DNA from: Eustoma russellianum
Lineage: Eukaryota > Streptophyta > Magnoliopsida > Gentianales > Gentianaceae
Assembly: GCA_036186865.1 (NCBI GenBank)
Contig: AP025047.1
Span: 30,688,519 to 30,752,518 of the forward strand
Direction of reading: 5' to 3'
DNA length: 64,000 nt
Shown here: positions 32,064 to 44,200 of the stretch, one piece after another
How the letters are laid out: every line of letters starts with the position of its first letter
How positions within the stretch are numbered: position 1 is the first letter of the stretch
Position numbers and translations under genes: made by a program
Notes under the pieces: generated by a model
Seen by the model: the letters and a program-made list of their open reading frames with translations, nothing else
Databases searched by the model: none
What the model was told of the DNA's origin: nothing

Positions 32064-32394
32064 CATCAGAAAATTAACCTACAGATACAATCATCAACCC
32101 ATTCTTGAAATATATATATATATAATCGTGAGCTCTCTCTTTTTTATATATCTTGAAGTTGATTAAATAGATTTTTTTAAACCTATGTATTTTGATGTAT
32201 ATATAATGATTTTTCTTTTTTCTAGGCAAAAGGTAGACTCAAAATCGATATTCCGGATGGGAGAAATGTTATTCGAGCTAGACGTATTGGTTGCTTTCTG
32301 CATACATATATGTTAACTGCATTTTTTTCCTTGATAACTTTTGGTTGAATAAGATATTTCCAGACTGGAATATTTGCCCCAAGTCGCAGTGGAT
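32064..32394. other. Unassigned AT-rich stretch
   Basis: Mostly AT-rich. A short plus-strand segment at 32226-32292 follows a TTTTTTCTAG acceptor-like site and reads AKGRLKIDIPDGRNVIRA, which faintly resembles En/Spm TNPA-type proteins. It is too short to assign. Confidence 0.35.
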
Positions 32395-32650
32395 CTTGTT
32401 AGCTAAAAAGGTTGAACACCAACTCCAAGGTCCTCTACACTCCGACCCACGAGCCAGCTGGGAGGATGTAAATCACGTATTCAGCAGCCTGCTAAAAGGA
32501 GGTACAGAATACGCAGACCTACACTAAGGGCTTATCCTCTAGACCCACATTGGAGTCTGAAGATAAGACACCCACAATGCAGTTTGCGGGATTCGAACAT
32601 TGCACCTTGTTAGCAAATCTGCACTTCCGAAACCAACTGAACAATGCCCT
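32395..32650 (-). mobile_element. tRNA-derived SINE
   Basis: On the minus strand it starts GGGCATTGTTCAGTTGGTTT (box A) at 32650, has TGTTCGAATCCCGC (box B) near 32600 and the family motif GTGATTTACATCC near 32470. The flanks AAGTCGCAGTGGATC (about 32380-32394) and AAGTCACAGTGGATC (about 32657-32671) match with one difference and form the target duplication. Confidence 0.82.
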
Positions 32651-32867
32651 ACGGAAAAGTCACAGTGGATCTGTTTATATTAAAGGTTGAGAATCAGATT
32701 GCTGAGTTCTAGACTGCCCTAGTCAACACTACGATGTGAGCTACCTAATTATGCTGTATTATGTGTCACTATTACCAATCAGGTTTGAATTCACGTACTC
32801 AATTTCCATAATGCGTGTGTGTACATAATAAATAAAAATAAAGCGAAAAAAAGTTTGATTATTTTCT

Positions 32868-32975
32868 CATTTTCTACAACATCAACATATCTTAGAGACT
32901 CCCGCTGGGATACAGAAGGATCAAATGTACGCAACAATACCCATATGTTAGAAACACACTCATTATCTTGCACAT
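32868..32975 (-). mobile_element. TS-type SINE fragment
   Basis: The plus strand reads ACAACATCAACATATCTTAG, then GATCAAATGTACGCAACAAT, a diverged complement of the TS tail and body like that at 2842-3005. It is truncated. Confidence 0.45.
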
Positions 32976-33202
32976 GTAAACGAAACCTAGCTGTTTAACG
33001 GGCACATAGGACTTAAGTATCAGTTCATTCTATGCTTAAACTTGAAGATAAAATGCAAAGGAAGTAATAGAATCATCAGTTAGTCACTTTTGCTTCCTTT
33101 TAATTGAATTCTATACAAGTTGACTGAGCATAAAAAAATAAATAAATTAAAGGAGAACAAGGAAGTTGCAAAAGGGCACAGAGAATTGAAGGATGCATAT
33201 AC

Positions 33203-33314
33203 CTGGATTACTGCCCATTGGAATACAATCTGATCCTCAATTCGCTTGAAAGCATCCAGAAGCTGTGCCATATTTTGTAGCTTTCTGACAACATATTGAT
33301 TCTTGAAAATTTGT
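33203..33314 (-). other. Candidate host exon (112 bp)
   Basis: On the minus strand an open block follows TTTTGCAG and ends at CAG/GTATATG, giving good acceptor and donor contexts. It encodes RKLQNMAQLLDAFKRIEDQI, then VFQWAVIQ, which looks like a real helical protein segment and matches no transposon protein I know. Intron phases are 1 base carried in and 0 carried out. I cannot name the gene. Confidence 0.4.
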
Positions 33315-33814
33315 CTGCAAAACATTATTGTCTCCTAAGTTAGTTTTATTATTTTGGCCAATTGCAAAATAATAAAACAGATGCATTCCGGTTTGCAAGT
33401 TCCAACTACAACCATAAAAACTTTTGCTTCCTGTGGCTGCATTTTTTTTCTATATATTAGATACCTATTTAAATCAAAGTGTCGATAGGAATACAAGCCG
33501 ATCTAGTGGTAAAAACTAGAAACCCGCCTGGACAAACTGTAAGTAAAACATTTAGTGTCATCCCAAAACTGGGAAGGCAAAAAAAAAAAAAAAAAAGACT
33601 CAGGTTCAAACTCCTCTGCTTATTGGTCAGAAAAATTGTTACTCGATTCTTCAATTAGTATATTGTTGTTGTAAAGTGTTTGACTGCAAGTGATATAGAT
33701 TTGGGGTACTTAGGTAGCCCCAAATGCTTAAAATTTCTCAAACCACCCATTTGAGTAATTAATGTATCATCGTTGTTTTGTGGCTAATTTCGCAAATAGA
33801 ATAGTTTATCTGAA

Positions 33815-34965
33815 AATCAATTTAGATTTATGCATGGAAGGTCAACGATAGAGGTTATTCATCTTTTGATAAGATTAATAGAGAGATATCGAGAGAAGAA
33901 GCAAGATTTGTACATAGTTTTCACTGACATGGAAAAGACATATGATAAAATGCCACGAAAAATATTGTGGAGAGTGCTTGAAAAGAGAGATATAAGAGTA
34001 GCATCTATAGAAAGTATTAAAGATGTGCATGAGAACGCGATGGCAACTGTAAGGACTCCAGAAGAACTAAACCCAAAGTTCTTTACAATGGGCTTATACC
34101 AAGGATATGCATCAAGTTGATACTTATTTGCTTTAGTTATAGATCATCTCACTCGACACATTCAAGGAAGAGTTCTGTGGAACATGTTATTTACAGATGA
34201 CATTGTGTTGATGGATGACACTACTGAAAGACTCAATGATAAGCAGGAATTAGTGGGAGACACTACATAAAAGTAGCTTCAAATTGAGTTGAAAGAAGAT
34301 AGAGCATATGAAATTTAATTTTAGCAACAAACTAATATCCTTGGAACCTTATGTGAAACTGGAAGGCCAAGAGATTCACCTAAGTGAGAGTTTAGGTATT
34401 TAGGATCTATACTATAAAAAATGGATGAATCGACAAGGATGTGAATCACATGATACAAGTAGGATGGTTAAAGTGGAGAAGTCCTTTAGATCTTCATTTT
34501 GATTAGAAAAACAAATTTAAAGCTTAAATGAATGTTTTATAAGACGATAGTAAGACCCACATTCTTATGCGAGTTTGAGTGTTGGAAAATCAACTATGAG
34601 CATGATTAGAGAATGTGAATGGTGGAAAATAAAAATGTTAAGATGAATGTATGGACATACGAGGAAGGATAAAATAAGAAATGGGCATATAAGAAGAAAG
34701 TTTGGGTGGCTCATATTGATTAGAAGATAAGAGAGTCTAGGTTAAGATGGTATAGACATGTGCAAAGACACCTTGCAGATACACTTGTAAGTGATGCGAG
34801 ACAATGAAAGAGGTGCATGTTAAACGTGGGATAGGGAGACCAAAGAAGGCATAAGGAGACAACAAGGAAGTATATGACTTATATGACACTTGGAGAGTAT
34901 ATGGTCGGTGATATAGCACAATGGAGACAATTGATTCATGTAGCCGATGTCATATAGAGGATATA
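33815..34965 (+). pseudogene. RTE-clade LINE reverse transcriptase fragment
   Basis: Positions 33827-34120 encode FMHGRSTIEVIHLLIRLIER, FTDMEKTYDKMPRKILWRVL and GLYQGYASS; 34185-34220 give LFTDDIVLMDD, the RT active-site region (FADD type). Further on are the thumb and a C-terminal stretch resembling plant RTE-type LINEs (34340-34940, ending near IAQWRQLIHVADV). Stops and frameshifts are frequent. Both ends are undefined. Confidence 0.8.
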
Positions 34966-35879
34966 AGATTTAAATGAGAATTTTAGGTATTTAGGCCTGA
35001 ATCACGGTTAAGATGATATGTAGTTTTGAAACATGCATATTCTAAAGACGTATTTTATGCATTAGACATTAAGAGACACAGAAGTGTTGGAGTATGAATA
35101 TCTTCATGAGTTTTAAAACACATTTGAAAAGAATGGAAAATGTTGATTTATATTTGGAAAATGACTAAGGCTTAAATTATAAAGATAGTGATCTCTACGT
35201 AGATCTCTAAAATAGAGATCAATGTATATGTCGATCGGTCTTTGTATACATTGATTTCTAAAAGTTGACATGGATCGGCATATGTGAATTGTGTAAAATT
35301 GGTACCACACTGTCCAACACCGATATCACAAACAAAGCACATCGATCGATCGACATCAATCAAATTTTAAAATTGAAAACACACTATCAAATGTCGATCT
35401 CTCACGTAAAGGACATCAATCGATATTAGTTGTTTTCAAAATTAAAAACACACTTCCAACGTCGATCTCTAAAAATAGATTATGTTGATCGATCGATGCA
35501 TACGTCCATATCTAAAGTGTAGACATCAATCAATCGATGTTACGCAGAATTCAAATTTTTATAGTCACTGCAAACAGATCTATGGTGGATTTAAAGTGTT
35601 TTCTCTCTCTAATCTTCTCCAAATTGATAGTTCCTTTATGATTAATATTCATAATTCTTTTCTGACTATTATAGATGGACCTAAGCTTCTCTAGGATGGC
35701 TATGGATCATCAAATTGAAATATAGGATGGTAGAAGACAAGTTGAACTTTGTCACAGCAATTAATGAAGTGTGAGACTTCTATGGATGTTGCGAAATGGG
35801 ATTCACTCCCTTTATAAATTTAAGAATCTTAGAGGATGCATTACCACAATTTCATTTTCTTTAATTTCATCCCCTATTT

Positions 35880-36920
35880 ATACAAAAACTCTCAAAGTTC
35901 AAAAATACTCAAAACTCATTAAGCGCTTATTGCCTATTTTTATTATTGCATTGTGAGAGTTGAAGTCTGACACAAGCGAAAGTAAACACATTTGATCCCT
36001 TCTTTGTGATTTAGACTTATATAAAAGTGTAATTTCTCTTCTTTCCCAATATCCATTTGATGAAAATTCTATTGTAGAATTTCCTTGATGTTGTGGTGAA
36101 GCAAGTAAAAAAGACTAAAGGCTCTTGCATGTAGTTATTGATGTTACACAAGTTCTTAGTGTAGTAGTAGTTGCTATTGCTGTTGTAGTTGTTATTACAC
36201 TAGTTACTGGTGCAATTGTTGTTGTTCTTGTTCTTTGTTGAACTCAATAAGAATGTTGTTGAAAATCCACTTTAGAAACAAAGTAGTAATACGGTAGAAG
36301 TAAAGAGATTCAAACTATTCTTAATCTTGTTTCTTCATTATAATTTCTAACCTTTGCCTTTCAAATTTTTGGACAATATTTAAGTTGGCTTGAGCAAAAT
36401 CAAAAAAAACCCAAAAAAAATACCTCAACCCTCTATTGACCTCCCTCTCTAGAGTGATTGTCATGGACCTAATGCTAAGCATCATCCGTTGATATCAAAA
36501 GCTCTCAAAGTGCAAAATTATTTAAAGCTCATTAACCTCTTGTTGCATGTTTTTATCATTGTATTATGAGAGTTGAAGTTTAACACTGGATGAACTAAAT
36601 ATATTTGACCTCTTGCTTGTGATTTTGACTTATTCGAAAGTGTCATTTCACTTGTTCTCCAAAACCCATTTGCAGAGAAGCAAGTGGAAAATCCTCAAGG
36701 CTCTTGCTTGTAATTGTGTATTAGTTGATATTGCATAAATTGTTGATGCGATAATCGTTGTTGTTGGTGTTGCCCTAGTCATTTGTGTAATTGATATTGT
36801 TTTTCTTATTCTTTCATATTTTAAAGAGAATTTGAGTTGGCTTAAGCAAAATCGAGAAAAATCCAAAAAATAGCCTAGCACTCTAATCACCCCTTTTTTA
36901 GAGTGATTGTTTCGGGCCTA
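35880..36920 (+). repeat. Internal tandem duplication in the Sirevirus LTR
   Basis: Two diverged copies of a block of 430-600 bp. Each ends with GAGTTGGCTTGAGCAAAATC (or a close variant) and TAGAGTGATTGT, followed by GGACCTAA or GGGCCTAAC. A third partial copy of the end module is at 37325-37398. Confidence 0.7.
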
Positions 36921-37398
36921 ACAACAATGAGGGTAGGATTTAGTTTATGAGTCTAAAATAGAAACAAAAAAGGAAAATAGAAACTAACAAAAATAAATAA
37001 AAATAAAGCTCAAGATCAATGATTGATGCATATAACCGATCTCACAGAGTGGAAAAAGACTTGAGTGTTGTTGGCATATGGCTAAATCTTTGTTTTTCAA
37101 TAATAAATATTTATGTATAAGCACTTTTCTATCCGAAAATAAGGAATGTCATAGCAAATCATCTTGTAGTTTACCACCATATTTAAGCAATATTAAAAAC
37201 TCCATTCGTATCAGAAGTATTCATCGCTTTACCAAATCGTAGAACAGATAATATGGATTTTCAATCCATCGTTCAATCAACTTCAAGTCAACTAGTTAGG
37301 CCTTAGACTACGTCTTTTTTATTATTTTAGAGAGTATTTGAGTTGGCTTGAGAAAAATCGAGAAAAATCTAAAAATTTGCTCAATACTCTATTCATCC

Positions 37399-40300
37399 TG
37401 TTAATACCGATTTCTGTCACGTGTTCAGCGCAAATTTTTGGAATACTAAGCATGTTAGCTATTATGAGGGGATCATAGGAATTATTAGATAAAATATGAA
37501 ATGTAGGACTAGTATTTAAAACTTGAAGGGATAGCACAAGTTTTATTTAAACATTAAATAAAGAGAAAAAGGAATTATCACATAAGGAGACAAAGAGGAA
37601 TGGAATTGTAAATTCACCATTCCTATACACCCCAATTCTTTTCTTCCCCAACCGGCCTTATCATTTTTAATTCCTAGAAAATTTAACTCTTCTCTTTTAA
37701 TTTATATCTTCCATCATAGCCATGACCTACATTAAATAGTACATGCACCCAATAGAATAGCATGTAAAAACATCTTTAATTCTACTAACACTTAGCCCAA
37801 GAAACAACCCTCACTCTTGTTTCCCCCTACCCCATCCGATTTCCTTCCCCTTTTCTTACACCTCAAACCTTTTATTATTTTTAATCCCCATCTCCTTAAG
37901 CATGCCTTACACACCCATGCCTTCTCCATTCAAATTACATGCAAGGAACCCTTCTCCCCACTACTTCTCCATTCAAGAGATTCCTCCCTCGGCCAAGGTT
38001 TCCCCCAAGCCTTAAAATACACTTTCATTTGTTTAATCCCCTCATTTCCACACCTAGTAGCCCCATTTATCCCCAAGTTCCATCATCCTTCTGTCTCTTT
38101 CCTTTTCTACAAAACCAAGTCTTCTCCTCCAACCATTTTAGCCAAAAACAACAAAGTCAAGAGAAGGAGGTATCTAAGTTAAGGCAGTGAAGGAGAGTGA
38201 AAGATTACAAGGGTAAGTTCCTTAAGGATCTATATATTAGCACATTCTTAGTTCTCCTACTTTCAAAATAGCTAATCTTCTCATCTTGTTAGCTACATAG
38301 GCCGAGAGTAATCAAGGGAGGGCCAAAGAAGAAATCTTTTCTCAATTAGTGTAAGGATCAAGCTACAAGGCAAGTATTTCTTTCTAGTTCCTTCAAGAGA
38401 ATTGAAATTTAAGTTTAGAAGGCTCATTAATAGTTAATGGACCATGCATGCAAAGAAAGAAACAAGATGTTTAAGTTTGGTGATTGTGAAGGAAGGATAG
38501 CATGTAGACTTTGTTGATGCAAGAACTCTTTTGTTGAATGAAATCATCAAATGAGCTTAGGATACACCTAGAATCTAACATGCAAGATGAACTTGGATCA
38601 CGTCCATACCCATTCGGCCATGTATGTCCAAAAGAAGGCATCTTTCCTATGATTTCTACATCTAGACGCAAAAATGGTGGAAATATGTGTGCATTAGACT
38701 AATAAATGAGCCAATGTTCATCTCTTGCAGTATATTGATACATGCATGCCATCTTGTTTGTACTCATATGTAATAGAAAGGTATATCATGAAAATAGGAA
38801 ATGGTAGTCCCATAATAATTCAAAATGCATTGTTCCTTCATGCATCCAAATTAAAGGTCTATCTTTGAACATTATCTATGGTGGTATTCGCATTTTTCTT
38901 GCTCTAGGGGACGGTCATGACTCCTTGCTAAGTCCATGAATTCATCACCATTATCATGGTGTGTATTTTGATGATTATGGACTTAGATGAGGAATTGCCA
39001 TAGAAATCTTCTTGTTTCTAGCCTCACGTGTTGTATGATAAGTGTAATATGACCATCATCATAATAGATTGCAACTTATGTACTTGCATGTACTTTAGGA
39101 TTATTTTCATGTGATTACAAATATGCATGTTTAATGTGACTTGAGCATGTATGACATAGAATGGTTGTTATGCATTAGAATTAGCATAAATATCAAGCTT
39201 AATGTTGATGACTAAGAATACTTCTTTTTGAACATCCCCACTTTCGGCCAAGGCTTGAGAGTGAGTAATTTTGATGAATAATTATTGTTGGAGTGTGTTT
39301 GTAAATATGGTATATGCTAAAAAGGAAAAAGGGACCATAATTGTTATATGTAGATAGTAGGGAGGTTTATTTGGTTGTGCCTCACTATTTTCGGCCTAAA
39401 TGGTCCTTTTAGTACTAGGCCCACTCAAGTGCCCAATAAAAGTAGTAGTCTTGGACCTATTATGTAAATTAAGAATTAAAGATGTCTAAAGATTAACCTA
39501 ATTAATAACACGACATGATTTAATCATCTAATGTCAGGAGTACGAAAACTCTCCACGACATGGTATACGACTCTAAGGATGTAACCCAATCCTCTATACA
39601 TATTACCACCACTAGCAATATCTTAATTATTACTCATCTAAAACAAGTAAGCTATATCCACGTATGACTAATCCAAGAAGCTAAAAATGCATATGTATGA
39701 TGTTATACAACACGAGAACTCCACTGAATGATTAAATATTGCCTACTTAGGTATCCATGAGAATCCAACCCAATCAATAATAACCATGAAGATACATCCC
39801 AAGAAAATTCTATGTCATGTATGCGTCCTCATGTTTCGGTATCATGAACATGTTTCCAAGCTGGTTTTTCTGCATGTCATGTTTTCTAAGATTATGGTTC
39901 TAATGTTTTCAAGATTAGAAGATTTCTTAAGAATTGTACCGCGAGACGATTGATTCCATATGACTTATGCAAGTATCCATAGGTAAGTGTAACACCTTGT
40001 CAGGGACAAGGGCTCTGTACGTATCTTTATACGCATGATATGTAGGCTGAGTGTAACACCTTGCCCGGGGTAAGCGATCTCTGCCTTTTTCTGTTACGTC
40101 TATGACGTTCAGTATGGAGTGCTGCCTGATGTCTGGTCCTGAGGGAGGATGTCAGGAGCAAATATGTTATCGTTGAGCGTAACACCGTGTCCGGGACCCG
40201 GGATCTCTGCGATAACGTGTCATTGTTAGTCCTATGTACGTATGATGTAACAACATGGTTGGACCATCGGGATTCATAGACGGTACTCATGGCTATTCGG

Positions 40301-41203
40301 GGAATCATTTGGTTGTCGTGGGTACCATTCTCATGTTATGAAAAGTGCTATAGCCATCCATGTTATGTAATGTCATGTTTAAGCAAGTATCTCACAAAGT
40401 TTTTCTTTTCAGTAAGAGTTTTCCGCTGCATATGCCAAAAAAGATTTTCCCTTGCATATGTCACGATCATGTCTCCTACACCAAGTAACATTAATCCAAG
40501 AATCCTAAACATAAGATAAGAAACACTGTAGAGCAACAAAGACAAACCAAGAAGAGTGCTGGTAAGAATAAAGTAATCCTACGCTAAGACAAGATGCTTA
40601 AGAGTGTTGTAGGTTTACGTTCATACCTTCTATTCGACATTAATGCTTGATGCGATACATGTATTCCTATTTCCATGTTTATTTAATCAGCACTTATTGT
40701 ATGCTTTAGTTGTAACATTGCATTATGTGCTATGTTTCACCATGTTTTTATCACACTGCATCACCCCTTTCCCTACCCCTATGTATGGTCCACTTGACGG
40801 TCCTAGGCATAACGACTTGCTAAGTGATTCGTTATTGCTCACCTCTTAATATTATCACGCAGATCCTCAGGACCCAAAACCAGAGTGTGTTGAAGACGAG
40901 CCCAGAGAGTAGGTGCATGGAGATGATTAGCAGTCGGTTAGGGCCACTATTGTATTTTGAAACAATCGGCTATGTATTTTGATATTTTGTATTTCAGATG
41001 TATCTCGGATATATCTCTTGATTTATGCGGATGTATTATGATGTACTTTGTTGACGTTTATTTCGGCTTATGTTATTTCGTTTCCGTTTATCAATACATG
41101 TTATTACAATTTGTGCATGTATGATGATGACGCCTTGTACTCCTCGTAGTCGAGTTCGGCGGGTGCACCGTGTCGAGACCCCGGTCCCGGACAGGGTGCT
41201 ACA
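37399..41203 (+). mobile_element. Gypsy-type solo LTR, 3.8 kb
   Basis: It starts TGTTAATACC and ends GGTGCTACA. The ends resemble plant Gypsy LTRs of the long type (ACCCCGGTCCCGGACAGGGTG near the end). Exact 5-bp target duplications CATCC lie at 37394-37398 and 41204-41208. Removing it restores a typical Sirevirus LTR end. No gag or pol lies between, so it is a solo LTR left by LTR-LTR recombination. Around 39988, 40052 and 40175 the motif GTAACACC followed by a G/C-rich block is repeated. Confidence 0.85.
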
Positions 41204-41242
41204 CATCCCCCCTTCCAGAGTGGTTATAACAGGCCTAACAAT

Positions 41243-41256
41243 TGGTATCTGAGCTT
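41243..41256 (+). promoter_or_regulatory. Primer-binding site of the Sirevirus-type element
   Basis: TGGTATCTGAGCTT two bases after the LTR end. It differs from the canonical initiator Met tRNA site TGGTATCAGAGC by one base (T for A). Confidence 0.8.
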
Positions 41257-41299
41257 ACCCTTCATTGCTAGGCTGATTTTTGCAAGTATCAGGTTAAAG

Positions 41300-44200
41300 A
41301 TCTTTGAATAATATGTCAACGGTAACTTCCACCTCTTACAGCTTAACTCTCAAGCCATCAACTAAATTCTTAGAATCAAACACCAAATTTTCCATATTTT
41401 ATGTTTAAACTACTACTTGTTGAGGTTTAGAATAATGAATCATGTGAAAGGTTGTGGGATTGATATATGTAGAGCATTTGTAAAGGGAATTGAAGTGCCT
41501 ATAAAACAAACTCAAAGGACGAAACAATATCCAAAGATGAGATGACTACACCTATGAAGAAACGCTCAAATATGCTATCAATAGAAAGACATTTGATATT
41601 CTTTCAAATGCTCTAATTACTACTGGCTTGTTAGACTTGAATGTCTTGAAACGGCTCACGAAGTATGGAAATCGTTACAGATAATCAACGACGGAATCGA
41701 GAAATTAAGATTGGCCAAAAAAAATAACGATCATGAAAGAGTGTGAAATGTTTGCATGAAGAGTGGAAAAAGAATGAGGAAACCATTGAGCGATTCAGTC
41801 GAATCATAAATCAAATTTCTATGCTCGATAAGAAAACATCAAATGAGGATCTTGTCTGAAAGCTAGTTAACTCTTTTCCAAGAGAATGGACACCCAAAGT
41901 GATAGCCATCCCTGAGTCCAAGAATCTCCAGACTCTTTGTCTTTATGAATTATCCAGAAATCTTTTGACTCATGAAATCTTAATTCGTGAGTGAAATAGG
42001 GTGGATCCTATTAAGCCTACAAATGTGTCACATATATGATTGATGATATAGTTCGATGATTCGAGTGAAGAAGTTGCGCTACAAGTTCAAAAATTTAGAA
42101 GAGTTTCAACTAGAAACAAATCTCACGCAAAGAAAATTTTTCAAAAGTTCACCCAAAGGTAAAAAAATGGTGAGAAATGTTTAAGGAGTAGAAGATCATA
42201 TCACTTCATTATGGATTGCCACGTCAAAGAGTCCCAAAAGCAAGGTAGGAAAGTCTTCCATCAAAAGAAGAACGCTTTCAATACGGTAGTAACCACTGGG
42301 GATGACCTCCTTTTTGAATCGGAAGGTGAACAAAATGAACGCAAGGATGTTAGACTTGTTGCTCTAATTGATGATCAAGAAAAGTAACACACTTGCCGTA
42401 TGACAATCAAAGATCTTCTTAAGGTACACTCTACATCTTCTAATTTGGTTTACAAGACGAATTAGAAGATTTACAAGATGACTTTGAAAAACTCAATTTG
42501 AAAAATAAAAATCTAAAAAGGCTCTTTAGGAAATGTATGTTAGAAAACAAGAGCATAAATAAAAAAAATATTTTGACTTATCAAGGACATGATATCATCC
42601 TTACTATGCATAAAGCCATATCACTCGAAAGTAAAGAAAATAGGGCAGAATTTGAGAGGCTAAGATTAGATTTACAAAAATTAACTAATGGTAATGATAA
42701 TTTTGACAAGTTGCTTGGAAAACAAAGAGACAGAAGTAACGAAGTCGACATAGGATTTGAGGCTCCCTATTCCAAGGTTGAAACCATAAATAATGTTTCA
42801 AATATTGAACCTTGTCCACTACCATCAAAGAAAAATGTAGTGAACATCTCAAAAATTGAAAGAGTTCAAAATGATTCACTATCTCGCAAGCTACACAATA
42901 CGCAACCAAAGTATGTACCTACTTTTTTCTACTACAACAAGAAATGGCATGTAATAGGTGTGTAGAGCTAGATATGTTATTATGTGTGACTGAAACCATA
43001 AGGGTCAAAGAATTAATTCCAAAGGACCCAATCATCAAAGGACATAAAAGTATAAAATCATTTGGTGTTGAATGTGCTCAGGCTAAATGGAATAGCCAAA
43101 TAAAAGGCAATCAAATGGCCTACGGAGAGCGGATGTTTCACTCACAAGATGGAGACAAAAATCTATCCACCAAGCTCAAAATCCAAGACGGTATGAATGG
43201 TATATTTTTTTAAATAGTATAGCAAAAATCCTTGGACATGTAGAAATCAGAAACTCTTCTTTATATTAGTAATGTATTATGTACAGACGGTCTTAAGTAC
43301 AATTTGATAAGCGTTATCCAACTCTATAATGCTAATTTGAAAGTTGAATTGAAAAAACAAAATGTATTTGCGAAAAAACACTTAGTGTAAGTTTCTTTTG
43401 AGCTTTGAGGAGATGACGTTTGCCAACTTAGCATACATGATTTGATTTCTCAAAAGGTTTCATGCCTAGTTGCTAAAAATGATTTGACTTAACTATAATA
43501 TAGACGACTTGGGCATACTAGCTTCAAAAATCTCAAGGATATTTATAAAAATGAAAAAGTCCAATGTCTTCTAAAATTGAATTTCTAAACCCATGTCTTA
43601 TGTGGAACTTGTCACAAGACAAAACTTGTTTGGTCAATCTTTAAGTTCAAACGTGAAATATCTACTATCAAACCTCTATAATTGCTTCAAATGGATTTAT
43701 ACCGAGATATTGGTATGACAAGTTTAAGTGAAAAACATTACACCTTTGTGGTGGTAGATGACTTTTCTAGATTTATTTAGGTTATGTTTTTAGGCAAAAA
43801 GAATGATGTATGCCAAGAGTGCAGTAAGCTTTGCAAGAGATTAGAAAACATGACACGAGACACTCTCAAAGAGATTAGGATTAATAGAGGTAGGAAGTTT
43901 TCAATATCGTCAGCATTCTTATTTATGTTTATTCAATCTCTTCACTAGTACACTAGCACACTATATTCCTATTATTGTGTCATCTATGTAGGTACATATA
44001 GAGCGGGGGTCTCATTGGAAGCAAGCTTTCTATCCCTTGGGATTGAGGAATCGTTTGCTTGCCTCTCACCTTTCCCAGACCCTAGTGATAGTTTTTGTTA
44101 TTATGGGGATATAAAATATATGGTTGTAGTTGTTGTTGTAGAGGTAGAAAATTTGATGGTGAATTCTAAAAATTTTGTATATACAAAGGGTATGAACGTA

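Noticed and set aside
33480..33650. Possible SINE with GATCTAGTGGTA and CAGGTTCAAACTCC and an internal A18 run
   Set aside because: Box-like motifs are present but no body motif or target duplication was found, so it is not called.
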